Origin: Closterium sp. Naga37s-1
Lineage: Eukaryota; Streptophyta; Zygnematophyceae; Desmidiales; Closteriaceae
Reading direction: 5' to 3'
Assembly (NCBI GenBank): GCA_947471745.1
Contig: CANJKZ010000011.1
Location: 1,612,001-1,676,000 of the forward strand
DNA: 64,000 bases
Shown: positions 35,580-45,585 of the stretch, piece by piece
Layout of the letters: each line of letters starts with the position of its first letter
How positions within the stretch are numbered: position 1 is the stretch's first letter
Translations under genes and position numbers: made by a program
Notes under the pieces: generated by a model
The model's input: only the letters and a program-made list of their open reading frames with translations
Databases searched by the model: none
What the model was told of the DNA's origin: nothing

Positions 35580-36292
35580 GGATGCCATCTCGGCATCCAT
35601 GGATGCCTGCCACTGAGAGGAGTAAGGACCCGTAATCGCCTCTGCGTAAGAGCGCGGGGTCAGGATGTCTGGAGCATCCGGGTCTCCCTCAGGGGCAAGC
35701 AGCATGGAAGCGAAACGAGGTACAGCAGCTGCAAGACACTCAAAGTCCTCCTGCCTGTCCTCAAGGACGTCCGTGCCAAGAGCACACTCACCCCCGACGG
35801 ACGGAGGACTAGCAGACGCAGACTCAGCAATAAGAGCAGTGGCGTAGTCTAGACGACAGGCAGCAACAAAGTCAAGCAGCTCAGCAACGAGAGAGAAAGC
35901 AGCAGCAGACTCAAAAGATGGGTCTCTGACAGCAGTGGCGGGGAGACGAGAGATAGTGGGACTGGCAGCACGAGCGCGGTCAGACTCAGGGTCAGGGACC
36001 TCAGGAAGAGAGGACTCAGGAGGAGCTGGCAGAGGAACGCGTACAGGAACAGAGGAAGGACGAAGGGTCATAGCGTGCGTGCCAAGGACAGGAGGAGGAC
36101 GCGAACGAGGAACGCGACAAGCAGTGCGAACAGGCGAGACAGGACGAGACGCAGGCTCACGATGCTCTGTAAGACCGCCAGACTGCTCAGTGTAAGAAGA
36201 AGGAGCAGGCAGTGGAGAGGCTGGCTGTAACGACGGCTGCGACTGGTCAGGCGGGGGACACAGGAGGGGGAGGAGTAAGGGCAGCAGAAGGC
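35577..36292 (-). pseudogene. CO-1 pre-RT region, minus arm copy 3 (truncated)
   Basis: Pre-RT block including intact SSQWQASMDAEMAS, cut at about 36292 by the junction with another CO-1 copy. Linker, Cys/His module and protease are missing. Confidence 0.82.
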
Positions 36293-36437
36293 GCGTGGCC
36301 AGCTTCGTCTTGCTTACGTGGCCTCTCAGGCCAACACTGCTGATGTTTTCACCAAGGCACTTCAGCCTTGTGATCATCAGCGTTTCTGTACTTTGTTAGG
36401 CCTTGTACCTACTGTGCCTCACTTGTTGACTTCTTGA
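36293..36437 (+). pseudogene. CO-1 RNase H C-terminal tail
   Basis: RGQLRLAYVASQANTADVF to VPHLLTS and TGA. It lacks everything upstream because of the junction at 36292. Confidence 0.85.
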
Positions 36438-36666
36438 CTCTGCCTGTACTGTACTCTATATACTTATACCTGCATGCTTACACTTGCTAGGTTGTGTTCA
36501 CTGTATTGTTTGCTTTCCTTTATATAACTCTGCATGTGAACTGGCCTTCTGGCCCTTTGCTTGTGCTCAGACTGTGTGGTGACTTTGTGATCCACCCTGA
36601 GTTTGCTTTGTCTTTCTTGACTGGTCTTGTGACCCCTTGTTCTCCCCCACTTTGCCTATGGGGGTG

Positions 36667-36798
36667 TGTCAAACATATATTTACTATAGTCTGTTTAGGC
36701 TGTAGTGGGGTAGTCCTTAGAGGGTACAACACTTATGTGTTTCCTACTTGTACCCTTCTCATTTCCTAATTCATCATTCTTTCGTCTATTCTTTCACA
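36667..36798 (+). repeat. CO-1 LTR (variant with TGTCAAAC), copy a
   Basis: 132 bp, TGTCAAACAT to TTCTTTCACA, after ATGGGGGTG. Followed without a primer-binding site by GGAGCTGCTGG linker sequence (36799-37200) and a broken pre-RT block with two consecutive TAG codons where other copies encode QQ of PLLQQVLG. Confidence 0.8.
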
Positions 36799-37572
36799 GG
36801 AGCTGCTGGAGGTGCTGCTGGTGCTGGAGCCGCTGGTCCTGGAGGTGCTGGTGCTGGAGGTACTGGCGCTGCTGGAGGTGCTTCTGGAGCTGGAGCTGCT
36901 GGAGGTGCTACTGGTGCTGGAGCTGCTGGAGCCGCTGGTCCTGGAGGTACTGGCGCTGTTGGAGGTCGTGCTGGTGCTTGAGCAACTGGTCCCGGAGGTG
37001 CTCGTACTAGAGGTACTAGAGCTGCTGGGGCTGGTGGGGCTGCAGGAGTTGGAGCTGTAGGTGCTGGAGTTGTTGCTACTGGAGGTGCTACTGGAGCTAG
37101 AGCTATTGGAGGTACTGGAGCTGGTGGTGCTGCGGGAGTTGTAGTTGGAGACCCTGGAGCTGAGGGTACTGGTGCTGTCTCTGCTATTTCTAGAGGCGCT
37201 TCGCGGCCGCGGCCATACTACGTTCCGCTCCTTTAGTAGGTTCTTGGTCTCCCGCCTTCTACTGGTCGTACTCCTCATTTACTGAGTCCGCCGCCTGTCC
37301 AGTCACAATCGCAGTTACAGCCAGCCTCTCCACTGCTTGGTCCTTCTCCTTACTCTGGACCGACTAGAGGTCTTACGGAGCGTCGTGAGCCTGAGTCTCG
37401 TCCTGTGTCGCCTGAGTCTCGTCCTACGTCACCTGAGTCTCGTTCTGAGTCGCCTGTCCGCGCTGTTTGCACTAGTCGCCGTGTTCCGCGTCCGCGTCCT
37501 CCTCCTGTCCCCGACACTTAGTCTCTGACTCTGCGTCCTTCCACTGCTCCACAGCGTGTCCCTTTGCCGTCT

Positions 37573-38342
37573 GAGGGGGGTGGAGGTGTGGGAGTCGTGG
37601 GGAGTGGCACTAGGGGGGTGATGTGGGAGTGGAGCTAGGGGTGAAGCAGGGGGTGTGTGAGAGGGGTGTGGGACTGTTGGGGGAGGTTGAGTGGAGGCTG
37701 CTGTCTTGTCGTCCGCAGCACCTGTAGTCCGGGGCGCACTGTCCTGGTAGCTCAGAGAGCCTGCTGCACCTGTTGCCCGTGGGTCCGTTGCTCCTGCCGC
37801 TCGTCGCAGCCGCAGAGCCTGTTACTCCTGTATTCCGGGACGCACTGTCTCGGTAGCCACTGAGAGCCTGCTGCACCAGTCGCCCGTGGGTCCGTTGCTT
37901 CTGCCGCTCGTCGTAGCCGCAGAGCCAGTTACTCCAGTATTCCGGGGCGCTCTGTCTCGGTAGCCACTGTGTCAGCCGCCACTGTGTCAGCCGCTTCTGT
38001 TGCCCGTGTGTCTGCAGCTTCAGTCGTTGCCTCCCATCTTCTCTCCTTTCATAGTCCCTCCTCCTCCTCACTTGCCCTCTGTGATAGCCTCTAGCTTTGC
38101 TGATAATTATAAACTATTGCTATGACTGCTCATTGTGCTGATTACACCCCACTTTGGCTATGGGGGTGTGTCAGAATATGTTGTTTGTGTAGCCTGCAGT
38201 GGGGTACTCTATAGTGAGTACAGCCCCTTAGGGTTTGCTATTTGTATCCTGCTGCTTGCTAGTTCAATCATTCCTTCTCAATTTTGTTCCTACACACATT
38301 CCTAGCTCGTACTTGGCTCCTCGTTACTAGTCCTACTGTGGC
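37573..38342 (+). mobile_element. NA-1-like remnant with LTR
   Basis: The sequence diverges from the CO-1 duplicate at 37573 into G-rich then CCTGTTGCCCGTGGGTCCG-like repeats resembling the 3' half of NA-1 (compare 4540-5050). A purine tract TATGGGGGTG and an LTR-like stretch (38169 to about 38342, starting TGTCAGAATATG) follow. The 5' part is missing. Confidence 0.65.
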
Positions 38343-38363
38343 CTAGGCTACTAAGCCTAGGCC
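38340..38363. repeat. 10-bp perfect hairpin
   Basis: GGCCTAGGCT and AGCCTAGGCC with a 4-nt loop at the junction between the NA-1-like LTR and CO-1 integrase sequence. Confidence 0.7.
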
Positions 38364-38382
38364 GTACTCCTACTACTTCTGA

Positions 38383-38602
38383 TATTCCTTGGCTTCCCTC
38401 CTGACGCACCCGGGTGGCAGTTCTACCACCCCACCTCGCGTCGTGTTCTGTCCTCTCAGGACGTCACGTTTGACGAGTCGGTGTCGTACTACCGTCTCTT
38501 TCCCTACCGCACTGCCTCTCCCCCCCCCTCCCGCCACTCTTCCTGGCACCAGGTACTCCCCTGGTACACCCCCTCCCCCCCCAGGGTCCTGCCCCCTCAG
38601 GT
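38383..38602 (+). pseudogene. CO-1 integrase C-terminal fragment
   Basis: FLGFPPDAPGWQFYHPTSRR, VTFDESV, YRLFPYR: the copia integrase C-terminal region seen in the full-length copy at 56640-56770. A poly-C run near 38520 puts it out of frame with the ORF that follows. The catalytic core is absent. Confidence 0.8.
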
Positions 38603-41518
38603 GTGTCCCAGGTAGACCCTGCCGAGCCGGTCGAGGTAGCTGTCGACTCAGGTGCTGCTAGGGGTGCTGAGACTGGGGGTGCTGAGACTGGGGGTGCTGA
38701 GACTGGGGGTGCTGAGTCTGGAAGTGCTCTGGGTGTCCCGTCGCGGCGGGAGCCCCTCTCTCCACAGCGGCTTCGTGAGTGGTACTCTCGGCGCTGTCGA
38801 GGTGCTGCTGGTGCTGGAGCTGCTGGAGCTGCTGGAGGTGCTGGAGGTGCGACAGGAGCTACTGGAGGTGCTGGCGCTGCTGGAGGTGGTGCTGGTGCTG
38901 GAGCTGCTGGAGGTGCTGCTGGTGCTGGAGCTGCTGGAGGTGCTGCTGATGCTGTAGGTGCTGGAGGTGCTCCTGGAGCTACTGGAGGTGCTGGCGCTGC
39001 TGGAGGTGGTGCTGGTGCTGGAGCTACTGGAGGTGCTACTGGTGCTGGAGCTGCTGGAGGTGCTGCTGGTGCTGTAGGTGCTGGAGTTGCTACTGGAGCT
39101 ACTGGAGGTGCTGGTGCTGGAGCTGCTGGAGGTGCTGCTGGTGCTGGTGCTGGAGCTGCTGGAGGTGCTGCTGGGACTGGAGACCCTGGGGCTGAGGGTA
39201 CCGGTTCTGTCTCTGCTGTTTCTCGAGGCGCTGCGCGGCCGCGGCCGTACTACGTTCCCCTCCTTCAGCAGGTTCTTGGCTCCCCGCCTTCTCCTGGTCC
39301 TCCTCCTCCTTTCCTGAGTCCACCGCCTGTCCAGTCTCAGTCACAGTTGCAGCCGGCCCCTCCCCTGCCTGGTCCTTCTCCTTACTCTGGTCCGACTAGA
39401 GGTCTTACGGAGCGTCGTGAGCCTGAGTCGCGTCCTGTGTCGCCTGCGTCTCGTTCTGCGTCGCCTGTCCGCACTGTTCGCGCTGGTCATGTTTCGCGTC
39501 CACGTCTTCCACCTGTCCCAGGCACTCACTCTATGACACTGCGTCCTTCTACTGCTTCACAGCATGTCCCTCTGCCCTCTCCTCCTGCGTCCTCTCTTCC
39601 TGACGGTCCGGACCCGGAGTCTGACTCCCTTCGTGCTGCTAGACCTACTGTCACACGCTTTCTTGCCACTGCTGTCACTGACCCTCTGTTTGAGTCCTCT
39701 GCTACGTCTGCTCTTGTTGCTGAGCTTGTTGACTTTGCTGCAGCCTGTCGCCTAGATTACGCCACTAGTCTCGTTGCTGCGTCTGCGTCTGTCTGTCCTC
39801 CGTCCGTCGGGGGTGAGTGTGCTCTTGGCACGGACGTTCTTGAGGACAGACAGGAGGACCTTGAGTGCTTTGCCGCTGCTTCACCTCATCTCGTGTCCAT
39901 GCTGCTTGCCCCTGAGGGAGACCCGGATGCACTAGACATCCCGACCCCGCGCTCTTACGCAGAGGCGATAGAGGGTCCCTACTCCTCTCAGTGGCAGGCA
40001 GCCATGGACGCAGAGATGGCTTCCTGGAAGTCCACAGGCACCTACGTAGACGAGGTTCCCCCACCTGGGGCGAACATCGTCAGTGGCATGTGGATCTTCA
40101 GGGTGAAGCGGCCGCCGGGTTCTCCGCCTGCCTTCAAGGCGCGTTACGTTGCACGTGGCTTCAGTCAGCGACAGGGAGTTGACTTCTTTCAGACCTTCTC
40201 CCCTAACCCGAAGATGACCACTCTTCGGGTACTGCTGCACGTTGCTGCTCAGCGTGACTACGAGCTCCACTCGCTTGACTTCAGCACAGCCTTCCTACAG
40301 GGCAGCCTGCACGAGGAGATCTGGCTGCGCCGCCCACCTGGCTTCACTGGGTCGTTTCCTCCTGGTACCCAGTGGAGCCTCCGGCGGCCAGTCTACGGTC
40401 TCCGCCAGGCGCCCCGTGAGTGGCACGACACGCTCAGGACGACTCTTGCTGCTCTTGGTTTTGCTCCTTCCACTGCTGACCCTTCTCTGTTTCTACGCAC
40501 TGACGCTACTCTGCCGCCGTTCTACGTTCTTGTGTACGTAGACGACCTTGTCTTTGCTACTGCTGACACGGAGGCACTCGCCCACGTGAAGTCCGAGCTG
40601 CAGAAGAGACACACGTGCACAGACCTGGGTGAGCTGACAAGCTATCTTGGCTTGCGGATCACCCGGGACAGAGCACAGCGCACCATTACCTTGACTCAGT
40701 CACACATGGTGCAGCAGGTCCTTCAGCGCTTTGGCTTCACCTACTCCTCGCCACAGTCCACTCCTCTGCCTACCGGTCACTCGCTCTCAGCTCCACCTTC
40801 GGACGAGTCCGTAGAGCCGAGTGGCCTGTATCCAGAGCTTGTGGGCTGCCTCATGTACCTGATGACTTGCACACGACCTGACCTCGCATACCCTCTCAGC
40901 CTTCTGGCTCGCTACGTGGCTCCCGGCAGGCACCGAAAGGTGCACTGGGATGCTGCGAAGAGGGTGTTGCGATACTTGTGCAGTACATCGGGCATGGGGC
41001 TCGTGCTTGGAGGACGGGCTCGAGTTGTCCTCACTGGTCACGCTGACGCCTCCTGGGTTGACGACTTGGCTACGCAGCGGTCGTCACAGGGCTACACCTT
41101 CAGCCTTGGCTCCGGTTCTGTCTCCTGGCGGTCTACCCGCTCTTCTTCTGTTCTCAGCTCCAGTTGCGAGGCTGAGATCTACGCTGGGGCCATGGCTGCA
41201 CAGGAGCTTCGCTGGCTCACCTACCTGCTGACCGACTTGGGAGAGGCGCCTCATTCTCCTCCAGTTCTGTACGTCAACAACAAGGCCATGCTGGCCTTGT
41301 GTCAGGAGCACAGACTGGAGCACGGAACGAAGCACATTGCTCTGCGCTACTTCCTTGCTCGAGAGTTGCAGCAGCGTGGCCAGCTTCGTCTTGCTTACGT
41401 GGCCTCTCAGGCCAACACTGCTGATGTTTTCACCAAGGCACTTCAGCCTTGTGATCATCAGCGTTTCTGTACTGTGTTAGGCCTTGTACCTACTGTGCCT
41501 CACTTGTTGACTTCTTGA
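38603..41518 (+). CDS. CO-1 linker-RT-RNase H polyprotein segment (longest intact ORF)
   Basis: 971 codons without a stop, the best-preserved CO-1 pol in the window. In order: acidic GAETGGAE repeats (residues about 15-40), LREWYSRRCRG, a Gly/Ala-rich linker (about 70-205), PRPYYVPLLQQVLG (about 213), the Pro/Ser-rich pre-RT region with GGECALGTDVLEDRQEDLE, then RT (about 470-760) with HSLDFSTAFLQG and YVDD near residue 645. The connection region and RNase H follow (GHADASWVDD near 812, SCEAEIYAG), ending ADVFTKALQP. The RNase H motif YVDNKAM is YVNNKAM, a GAC-to-AAC change at a catalytic Asp, so RNase H is probably impaired. The true start is unknown; 38603 is a GTG inside a continuing polyprotein. 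Gag, protease and the integrase core are missing, so this is a partial element. Confidence 0.9.
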   Translation: MSQVDPAEPVEVAVDSGAARGAETGGAETGGAETGGAESGSALGVPSRREPLSPQRLREWYSRRCRGAAGAGAAGAAGGAGGATGATGGAGAAGGGAGAGAAGGAAGAGAAGGAADAVGAGGAPGATGGAGAAGGGAGAGATGGATGAGAAGGAAGAVGAGVATGATGGAGAGAAGGAAGAGAGAAGGAAGTGDPGAEGTGSVSAVSRGAARPRPYYVPLLQQVLGSPPSPGPPPPFLSPPPVQSQSQLQPAPPLPGPSPYSGPTRGLTERREPESRPVSPASRSASPVRTVRAGHVSRPRLPPVPGTHSMTLRPSTASQHVPLPSPPASSLPDGPDPESDSLRAARPTVTRFLATAVTDPLFESSATSALVAELVDFAAACRLDYATSLVAASASVCPPSVGGECALGTDVLEDRQEDLECFAAASPHLVSMLLAPEGDPDALDIPTPRSYAEAIEGPYSSQWQAAMDAEMASWKSTGTYVDEVPPPGANIVSGMWIFRVKRPPGSPPAFKARYVARGFSQRQGVDFFQTFSPNPKMTTLRVLLHVAAQRDYELHSLDFSTAFLQGSLHEEIWLRRPPGFTGSFPPGTQWSLRRPVYGLRQAPREWHDTLRTTLAALGFAPSTADPSLFLRTDATLPPFYVLVYVDDLVFATADTEALAHVKSELQKRHTCTDLGELTSYLGLRITRDRAQRTITLTQSHMVQQVLQRFGFTYSSPQSTPLPTGHSLSAPPSDESVEPSGLYPELVGCLMYLMTCTRPDLAYPLSLLARYVAPGRHRKVHWDAAKRVLRYLCSTSGMGLVLGGRARVVLTGHADASWVDDLATQRSSQGYTFSLGSGSVSWRSTRSSSVLSSSCEAEIYAGAMAAQELRWLTYLLTDLGEAPHSPPVLYVNNKAMLALCQEHRLEHGTKHIALRYFLARELQQRGQLRLAYVASQANTADVFTKALQPCDHQRFCTVLGLVPTVPHLLTS

Positions 41519-41747
41519 CTCTGCCTGTACTGTACTCTATATACTTATACCTGCATGCTTACACTTGCTAGGTTGTGTTCACTGTATTGTTTGCTTTCCT
41601 TTATATAACTCTGCATGTGAACTGGCCTTCTGGCCCTTTGCTTGTGCTCAGACTGTGTGGTGACTTTGTGATCCACCCTGAGTTTGCTTTGTCTTTCTTG
41701 ACTGGTCTTGTGACCCCTTGTTCTCCCCCACTTTGCCTATGGGGGTG

Positions 41748-41879
41748 TGTCAAACATATATTTACTATAGTCTGTTTAGGCTGTAGTGGGGTAGTCCTTA
41801 GAGGGTACAACACTTATGTGTTTCCTACTTGTACCCTTCTCATTTCCTAATTCATCATTCTTTCGTCTATTCTTTCACA
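41748..41879 (+). repeat. CO-1 LTR (TGTCAAAC variant), copy b
   Basis: 132 bp, TGTCAAACAT to TTCTTTCACA; 3' LTR of the element whose pol ends at 41518. Positions 41519-41747 are 3' untranslated element DNA. It joins directly to the linker of a second CO-1 copy with no primer-binding site, gag, protease or integrase. Confidence 0.82.
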
Positions 41880-42644
41880 GGAGCTGCTGGAGGTGCTGCT
41901 GGTGCTGGAGCCGCTGGTCCTGGAGGTGCTGGTGCTGGAGGTACTGGCGCTGCTGGAGGTGCTTCTGGAGCTGGAGCTGCTGGAGGTGCTACTGGTGCTG
42001 GAGCTGCTGGAGCCGCTGGTCCTGGAGGTACTGGCGCTGTTGGAGGTCGTGCTGGTGCTTGAGCAACTGGTCCCGGAGGTGCTCGTACTAGAGGTACTAG
42101 AGCTGCTGGGGCTGGTGGGGCTGCAGGAGTTGGAGCTGTAGGTGCTGGAGTTGTTGCTACTGGAGGTGCTACTGGAGCTAGAGCTATTGGAGGTACTGGA
42201 GCTGGTGGTGCTGCGGGAGTTGTAGTTGGAGACCCTGGAGCTGAGGGTACTGGTGCTGTCTCTGCTATTTCTAGAGGCGCTTCGCGGCCGCGGCCATACT
42301 ACGTTCCGCTCCTTTAGTAGGTTCTTGGTCTCCCGCCTTCTACTTGTCGTACTCCTCATTTACTGAGTCCGCCGCCTGTCCAGTCACAATCGCAGTTACA
42401 GCCAGCCTCTCCACTGCTTGGTCCTTCTCCTTACTCTGGACCGACTAGAGGTCTTACGGAGCGTCGTGAGCCTGAGTCTCGTCCTGTGTCGCCTGAGTCT
42501 CGTCCTACGTCACCCGAGTCTCGTTCTGAGTCGCCTGTCCGCGCTGTTTGCACTAGTCGCCGTGTTCCGCGTCCGCGTCCTCCTCCTGTCCCCGACACTT
42601 AGTCTCTGACTCTGCGTCCTTCCACTGCTCCACAGCGTGTCCCT
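41880..42644 (+). pseudogene. CO-1 linker and pre-RT start, second copy
   Basis: Gly/Ala linker (41880-42280) followed by the PYYVPLL segment, in which CAG CAG has become TAG TAG (about 42315-42320), and a Ser/Pro/Arg-rich stretch. A further TAG lies near 42600. Confidence 0.78.
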
Positions 42645-44600
42645 TTGCCGTCTCCTCCTGCGTCCTCTCTTCCTGTCGGTCCGGACCCGGAGTCTGATTC
42701 CCTTCATGCTGCTAGTCCCACTGTCACGCGTTTTCTGGCCACTGCTGTCGCTGACCCTTTGTTTGAGTCCACTGCTGCGTCTGCTCTCGTTGCTGAGCTT
42801 GTTGACTTTGCTGTAGCCTGTCGTCTAGACTACGCCACTAGTCTTGTTGCTGAGTCTGCGTCTGCGTCTGTCTGTCCTCCGTCCGTCGGGGGTGAGTGTG
42901 CTCTTGGCAAGGACGTTCTTGAGGACAGACAGGAGGACCTTGAGTGCTTTGCCGCTGCTGTACCCCATCTCGTGTCCATGCTGCTTGCCCCTGAGGGAGA
43001 CCCGGATGCACTAGACATCCCGACCCCGCGCTCTTACGCAGAGGCGATAGAGGGTCCCTACTCCTCTCAGTGGCAGGCAGCCATGGACGCCGAGATGGCT
43101 TCCTCGAAGTCCACAGGCACCTACGTCAACGAGGTTCCCCCGCCTGGGGCGAACATCGTCAGTGGCATGTGGATCTTCAGGGTGAAGCGGCCGCCGGGTT
43201 CTCCGCCTGTCTTCAAGGCACGTTACGTTGCACGAGGCTTCGGTCAGCGACAGGGAGTTGACTTCTTCCGGACCTTCTCCCCTACCCCGAAGATGACCAC
43301 TCTTCGGGTGCTGCTGCACGTCGCCGCTCAGCGTGACTACGAGCTACACTCGCTTGACTTCAGCACAGCCTTCCTACAGGGCAGCCTGCACGATGAGATG
43401 TGGCTGCGCCGCCCACCTGGCTTCACTAGGTCGTTTCCTGCTGGTACCTTGTGGAGCCTCCGCAGGCCAGTCTACGGTCTCCGCCAGGCACCCCGTGAGT
43501 GGCACGACACACTGAGGATGACTCTTGTTGCTCTTGGTTTTGCTCCGTCGACTGCTGACCCGTCGCTGTTTTTACGCACTGATACCACTCTGCCGCTGTT
43601 CTACATTCTCGTGTACGTAAACGACTTGGTCTTTGCTATTGCTGACACTGAGGCACTCGCCCACGTGAAGTCCGAGCTGCAGAAGAGACAAATGTGCACA
43701 CACCTGGGTGAGCTGACAAGCTATCTTGGCTTGCGGATCACCCGGGACAGAACACAGTGCACCATTACCTTGACTCAGTCACACATGGTGCACCAGGTCC
43801 TTCAGTGCTTCGGCTTCACCTACTCCTCGCCACAGTCCACTCCTCTGCCTACCGGTTACTCGCTCTCAGCTCCACCTTCGGACGAGTCCGTAGAGCCGAG
43901 TGGCCCATATCCAGAGCTTGTGGGCTGCCTCATGTACCCGATGACTTGCACACGACCTGACCTCGCATACCCTCTCAGCCTTCTGGCTCGCTACGTGGCT
44001 CCTGGTAGGCACCGAAAGGTGCACTGGCATGCTGCGAAGAGGGTGTTGCACTACTTGTGCAGTACGTCGGCGGGCATGGGGCTTGTGCTTGGAGGACGGG
44101 CTCGAGTTGTCCTCACTGGTCACGCAGACGCTTCCTGGGTTGACGACTTGGCTACGCAGCGGTCGTCACAGGGTTACACCTTCAGCCTTGGCTCCGGTTC
44201 TGTCTCTTGGCGGTCTACCTGCTCGTCTTCTGTTCTCAGCTCCAGTTGTGAGGCTGAGATCTACGCTGGGGCCATGGCTGCACACGATTTACGCTAGCTC
44301 ACCTACCTGCTGACCGACCTGGGAGAGGCGGCTAGTTCTCCTCCAGTTCTGTACGTCGACAACAAGGCCATGCTTGCCTTGTGTCAGGAGCACAGACTGG
44401 AGCACAGAACGAAGCACATTGCTCTGCGCTACTTCCTTGCTCGAGAGTTGCAGCAGCGTGGTCAGCTTCGTCTTGCTTACATGGCCTCTCGGGCCAACAC
44501 TGCTGATGTTTTCACCAAGGCACTTCAGCCTTGTGATCATCAGCATTTCTGTACTGTTCTAGGCCTTGTACCTACTGTGCCACATTTGCTTAATTCTTGA
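42645..44600 (+). pseudogene. CO-1 pre-RT, RT and RNase H, second copy
   Basis: One long frame (550 codons) from the pre-RT block through RT and most of RNase H, broken by TAG 44295-44297 in the RNase H (AAQELRW became AAHDLR-stop) and continuing in frame to a TGA at 44598-44600. The RT active site YVDD is YVND (about 43611-43622), so polymerase activity is expected to be lost. Other unusual changes at conserved sites (MWLRRPP, HLGELTS, VLQCFGF) show relaxed constraint. RNase H keeps YVDNKAM. Confidence 0.87.
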
Positions 44601-44829
44601 CTCTGCTTGTACTGTGCTCTCTATACATATACCTGCATGCTTACCCTTGCTAGGTTGTGTTCACTGTATTGTTTGTTCTCCTTTATATAACTCTGCATGT
44701 GAACTAGCCTTGTGGCCAGTTGCTTGTACTCAGACTGTGTGGTGACTTTGTGATCCACCCTGAGCTTGCTTTGCCTTTCTTGACTGGTCTTGTGACCTCT
44801 TGTTCTCCCCCACTTTGCGAATGGGGGTG

Positions 44830-44960
44830 TGTCAAACTTATATGCTATAGTCTATCTAGGCTGTAGTGGAGTAGTTCATATAGGGTACAACACTTTTAGG
44901 TTTCCTACTTGTACCCACCTGCTTGCTAGTTCAGCCATTCATCCGTTCACTATTCTGACA
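44830..44960 (+). repeat. CO-1 3' LTR of second copy
   Basis: 131 bp, TGTCAAACTT to ATTCTGACA, preceded by ATGGGGGTG. Adjoins the Helitron-like pseudogene at 44961. Positions 44601-44829 are 3' untranslated element DNA. Confidence 0.8.
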
Positions 44961-45585
44961 GCCACCGAATGGAAAATATCAGTAGATCCGACGAATTTGT
45001 CAAATCCAAGTTGGACGCCGATGTCAACATTCAATTAGGGACGTTTCGTTGTCAGGATCGCCGTCGTCGTCATCCACATCGATGGCGTCCTCTACTGCAC
45101 GTGTCCACGTATCTCCATTCATCGAATACTCATTCCTCTTGGTCAATTTGATATCATTGTAAGCCGGATAGATCTGGGCAACTTCGGTCGATTCACAAGC
45201 TTCTTGGCAAAAAGGAACAAACAATAGTATTTGCTCACGTATATAGTTATCGTCATCGACATCACTATGATAGTTGACATATCAAATTATCTTTCTCTTT
45301 GATTTTTTGCGATAAAATCGTCTCTGGGGAGAAATATCAGGACCTATACGGACGTTATCACTTGTTTCCTCATACTCATATGAGAAATCTGCAAAACAAA
45401 AAGCCTCCATAGCTATTGGTCGATTTATTTATCGATCCAATAGGGCATATGGTGTAAAAATGTCCGTCGATTGAGGATCCAAACCTTCCAATTCGGCTTT
45501 TGTCTTCAATAACAATTTGAATATGAAACCACGAGTGGTTTTTTTGTAAGGAAGGCTCAAAATAAGATAAATAACTTCTTATGGG
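44961..45585 (-). pseudogene. Helitron-like Rep/helicase pseudogene, downstream piece
   Basis: Minus strand, AT-richer than its neighbours. One frame reads EVIYLILSLPYKKTTRGF, LEGLDPQSTDIFTPYALLDR, a stop, EAFCFADFSYEYEE, RRFYRKKSKRKII, a TGA, then YVNYHSDVDDDNYIREQ and ILLFVPFCQEACES. From memory this matches the region between the Rep and PIF1-type helicase parts of Helitron proteins (EAxYLxLxLP, STDI, LADF, RIIRYVNY, YREQLLLFVPF). The TGA sits where an Arg (CGA) is expected. The frame runs to a stop at 45024. It ends on the right at the gypsy insertion; its continuation is 53103-52945. Confidence 0.75.

Larger units (their letters stand above)
23959..36292. repeat. Tandem 13.3-kb unit, copy 3 (right-truncated)
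   Basis: Third copy. It ends abruptly at about 36292 inside the CO-1 pre-RT region, where the sequence switches to the RNase H tail of another CO-1 copy. The protease end of the minus arm is therefore missing. Confidence 0.9.
36293..37572 (+). repeat. 1280-bp duplicated CO-1 segment, copy a
   Basis: Near-identical to 41374-42653 (constant offset 5081; I noticed only a few differences, such as T/G at 36394). It contains an RNase H tail, an LTR and the linker plus pre-RT start of a second CO-1 copy. Confidence 0.9.
41374..42653 (+). repeat. 1280-bp duplicated CO-1 segment, copy b
   Basis: Counterpart of 36293-37572, here in continuous CO-1 context on both sides. This locus is therefore the likely source and 36293 the derived copy. 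Confidence 0.88.

Noticed and set aside
36766..37278. Long Ser/Thr-rich ORF on the minus strand, and Leu/Glu-rich ORFs on the plus strand over the same DNA
   Set aside because: They are frame and strand shadows of the Gly/Ala-rich linker repeats; the polyprotein frame is set by conserved flanks on both sides.
38603..41518. Host gene or complete active retrotransposon
   Set aside because: It is a partial copia pol without gag, protease or integrase core, and its RNase H has a catalytic Asp-to-Asn change.
41860..41885. Intron 3' splice site (pyrimidine tract and CAG before the linker)
   Set aside because: The same bases are the end of a 132-bp LTR with TG...CA termini, repeated at 36798; no matching donor was seen.
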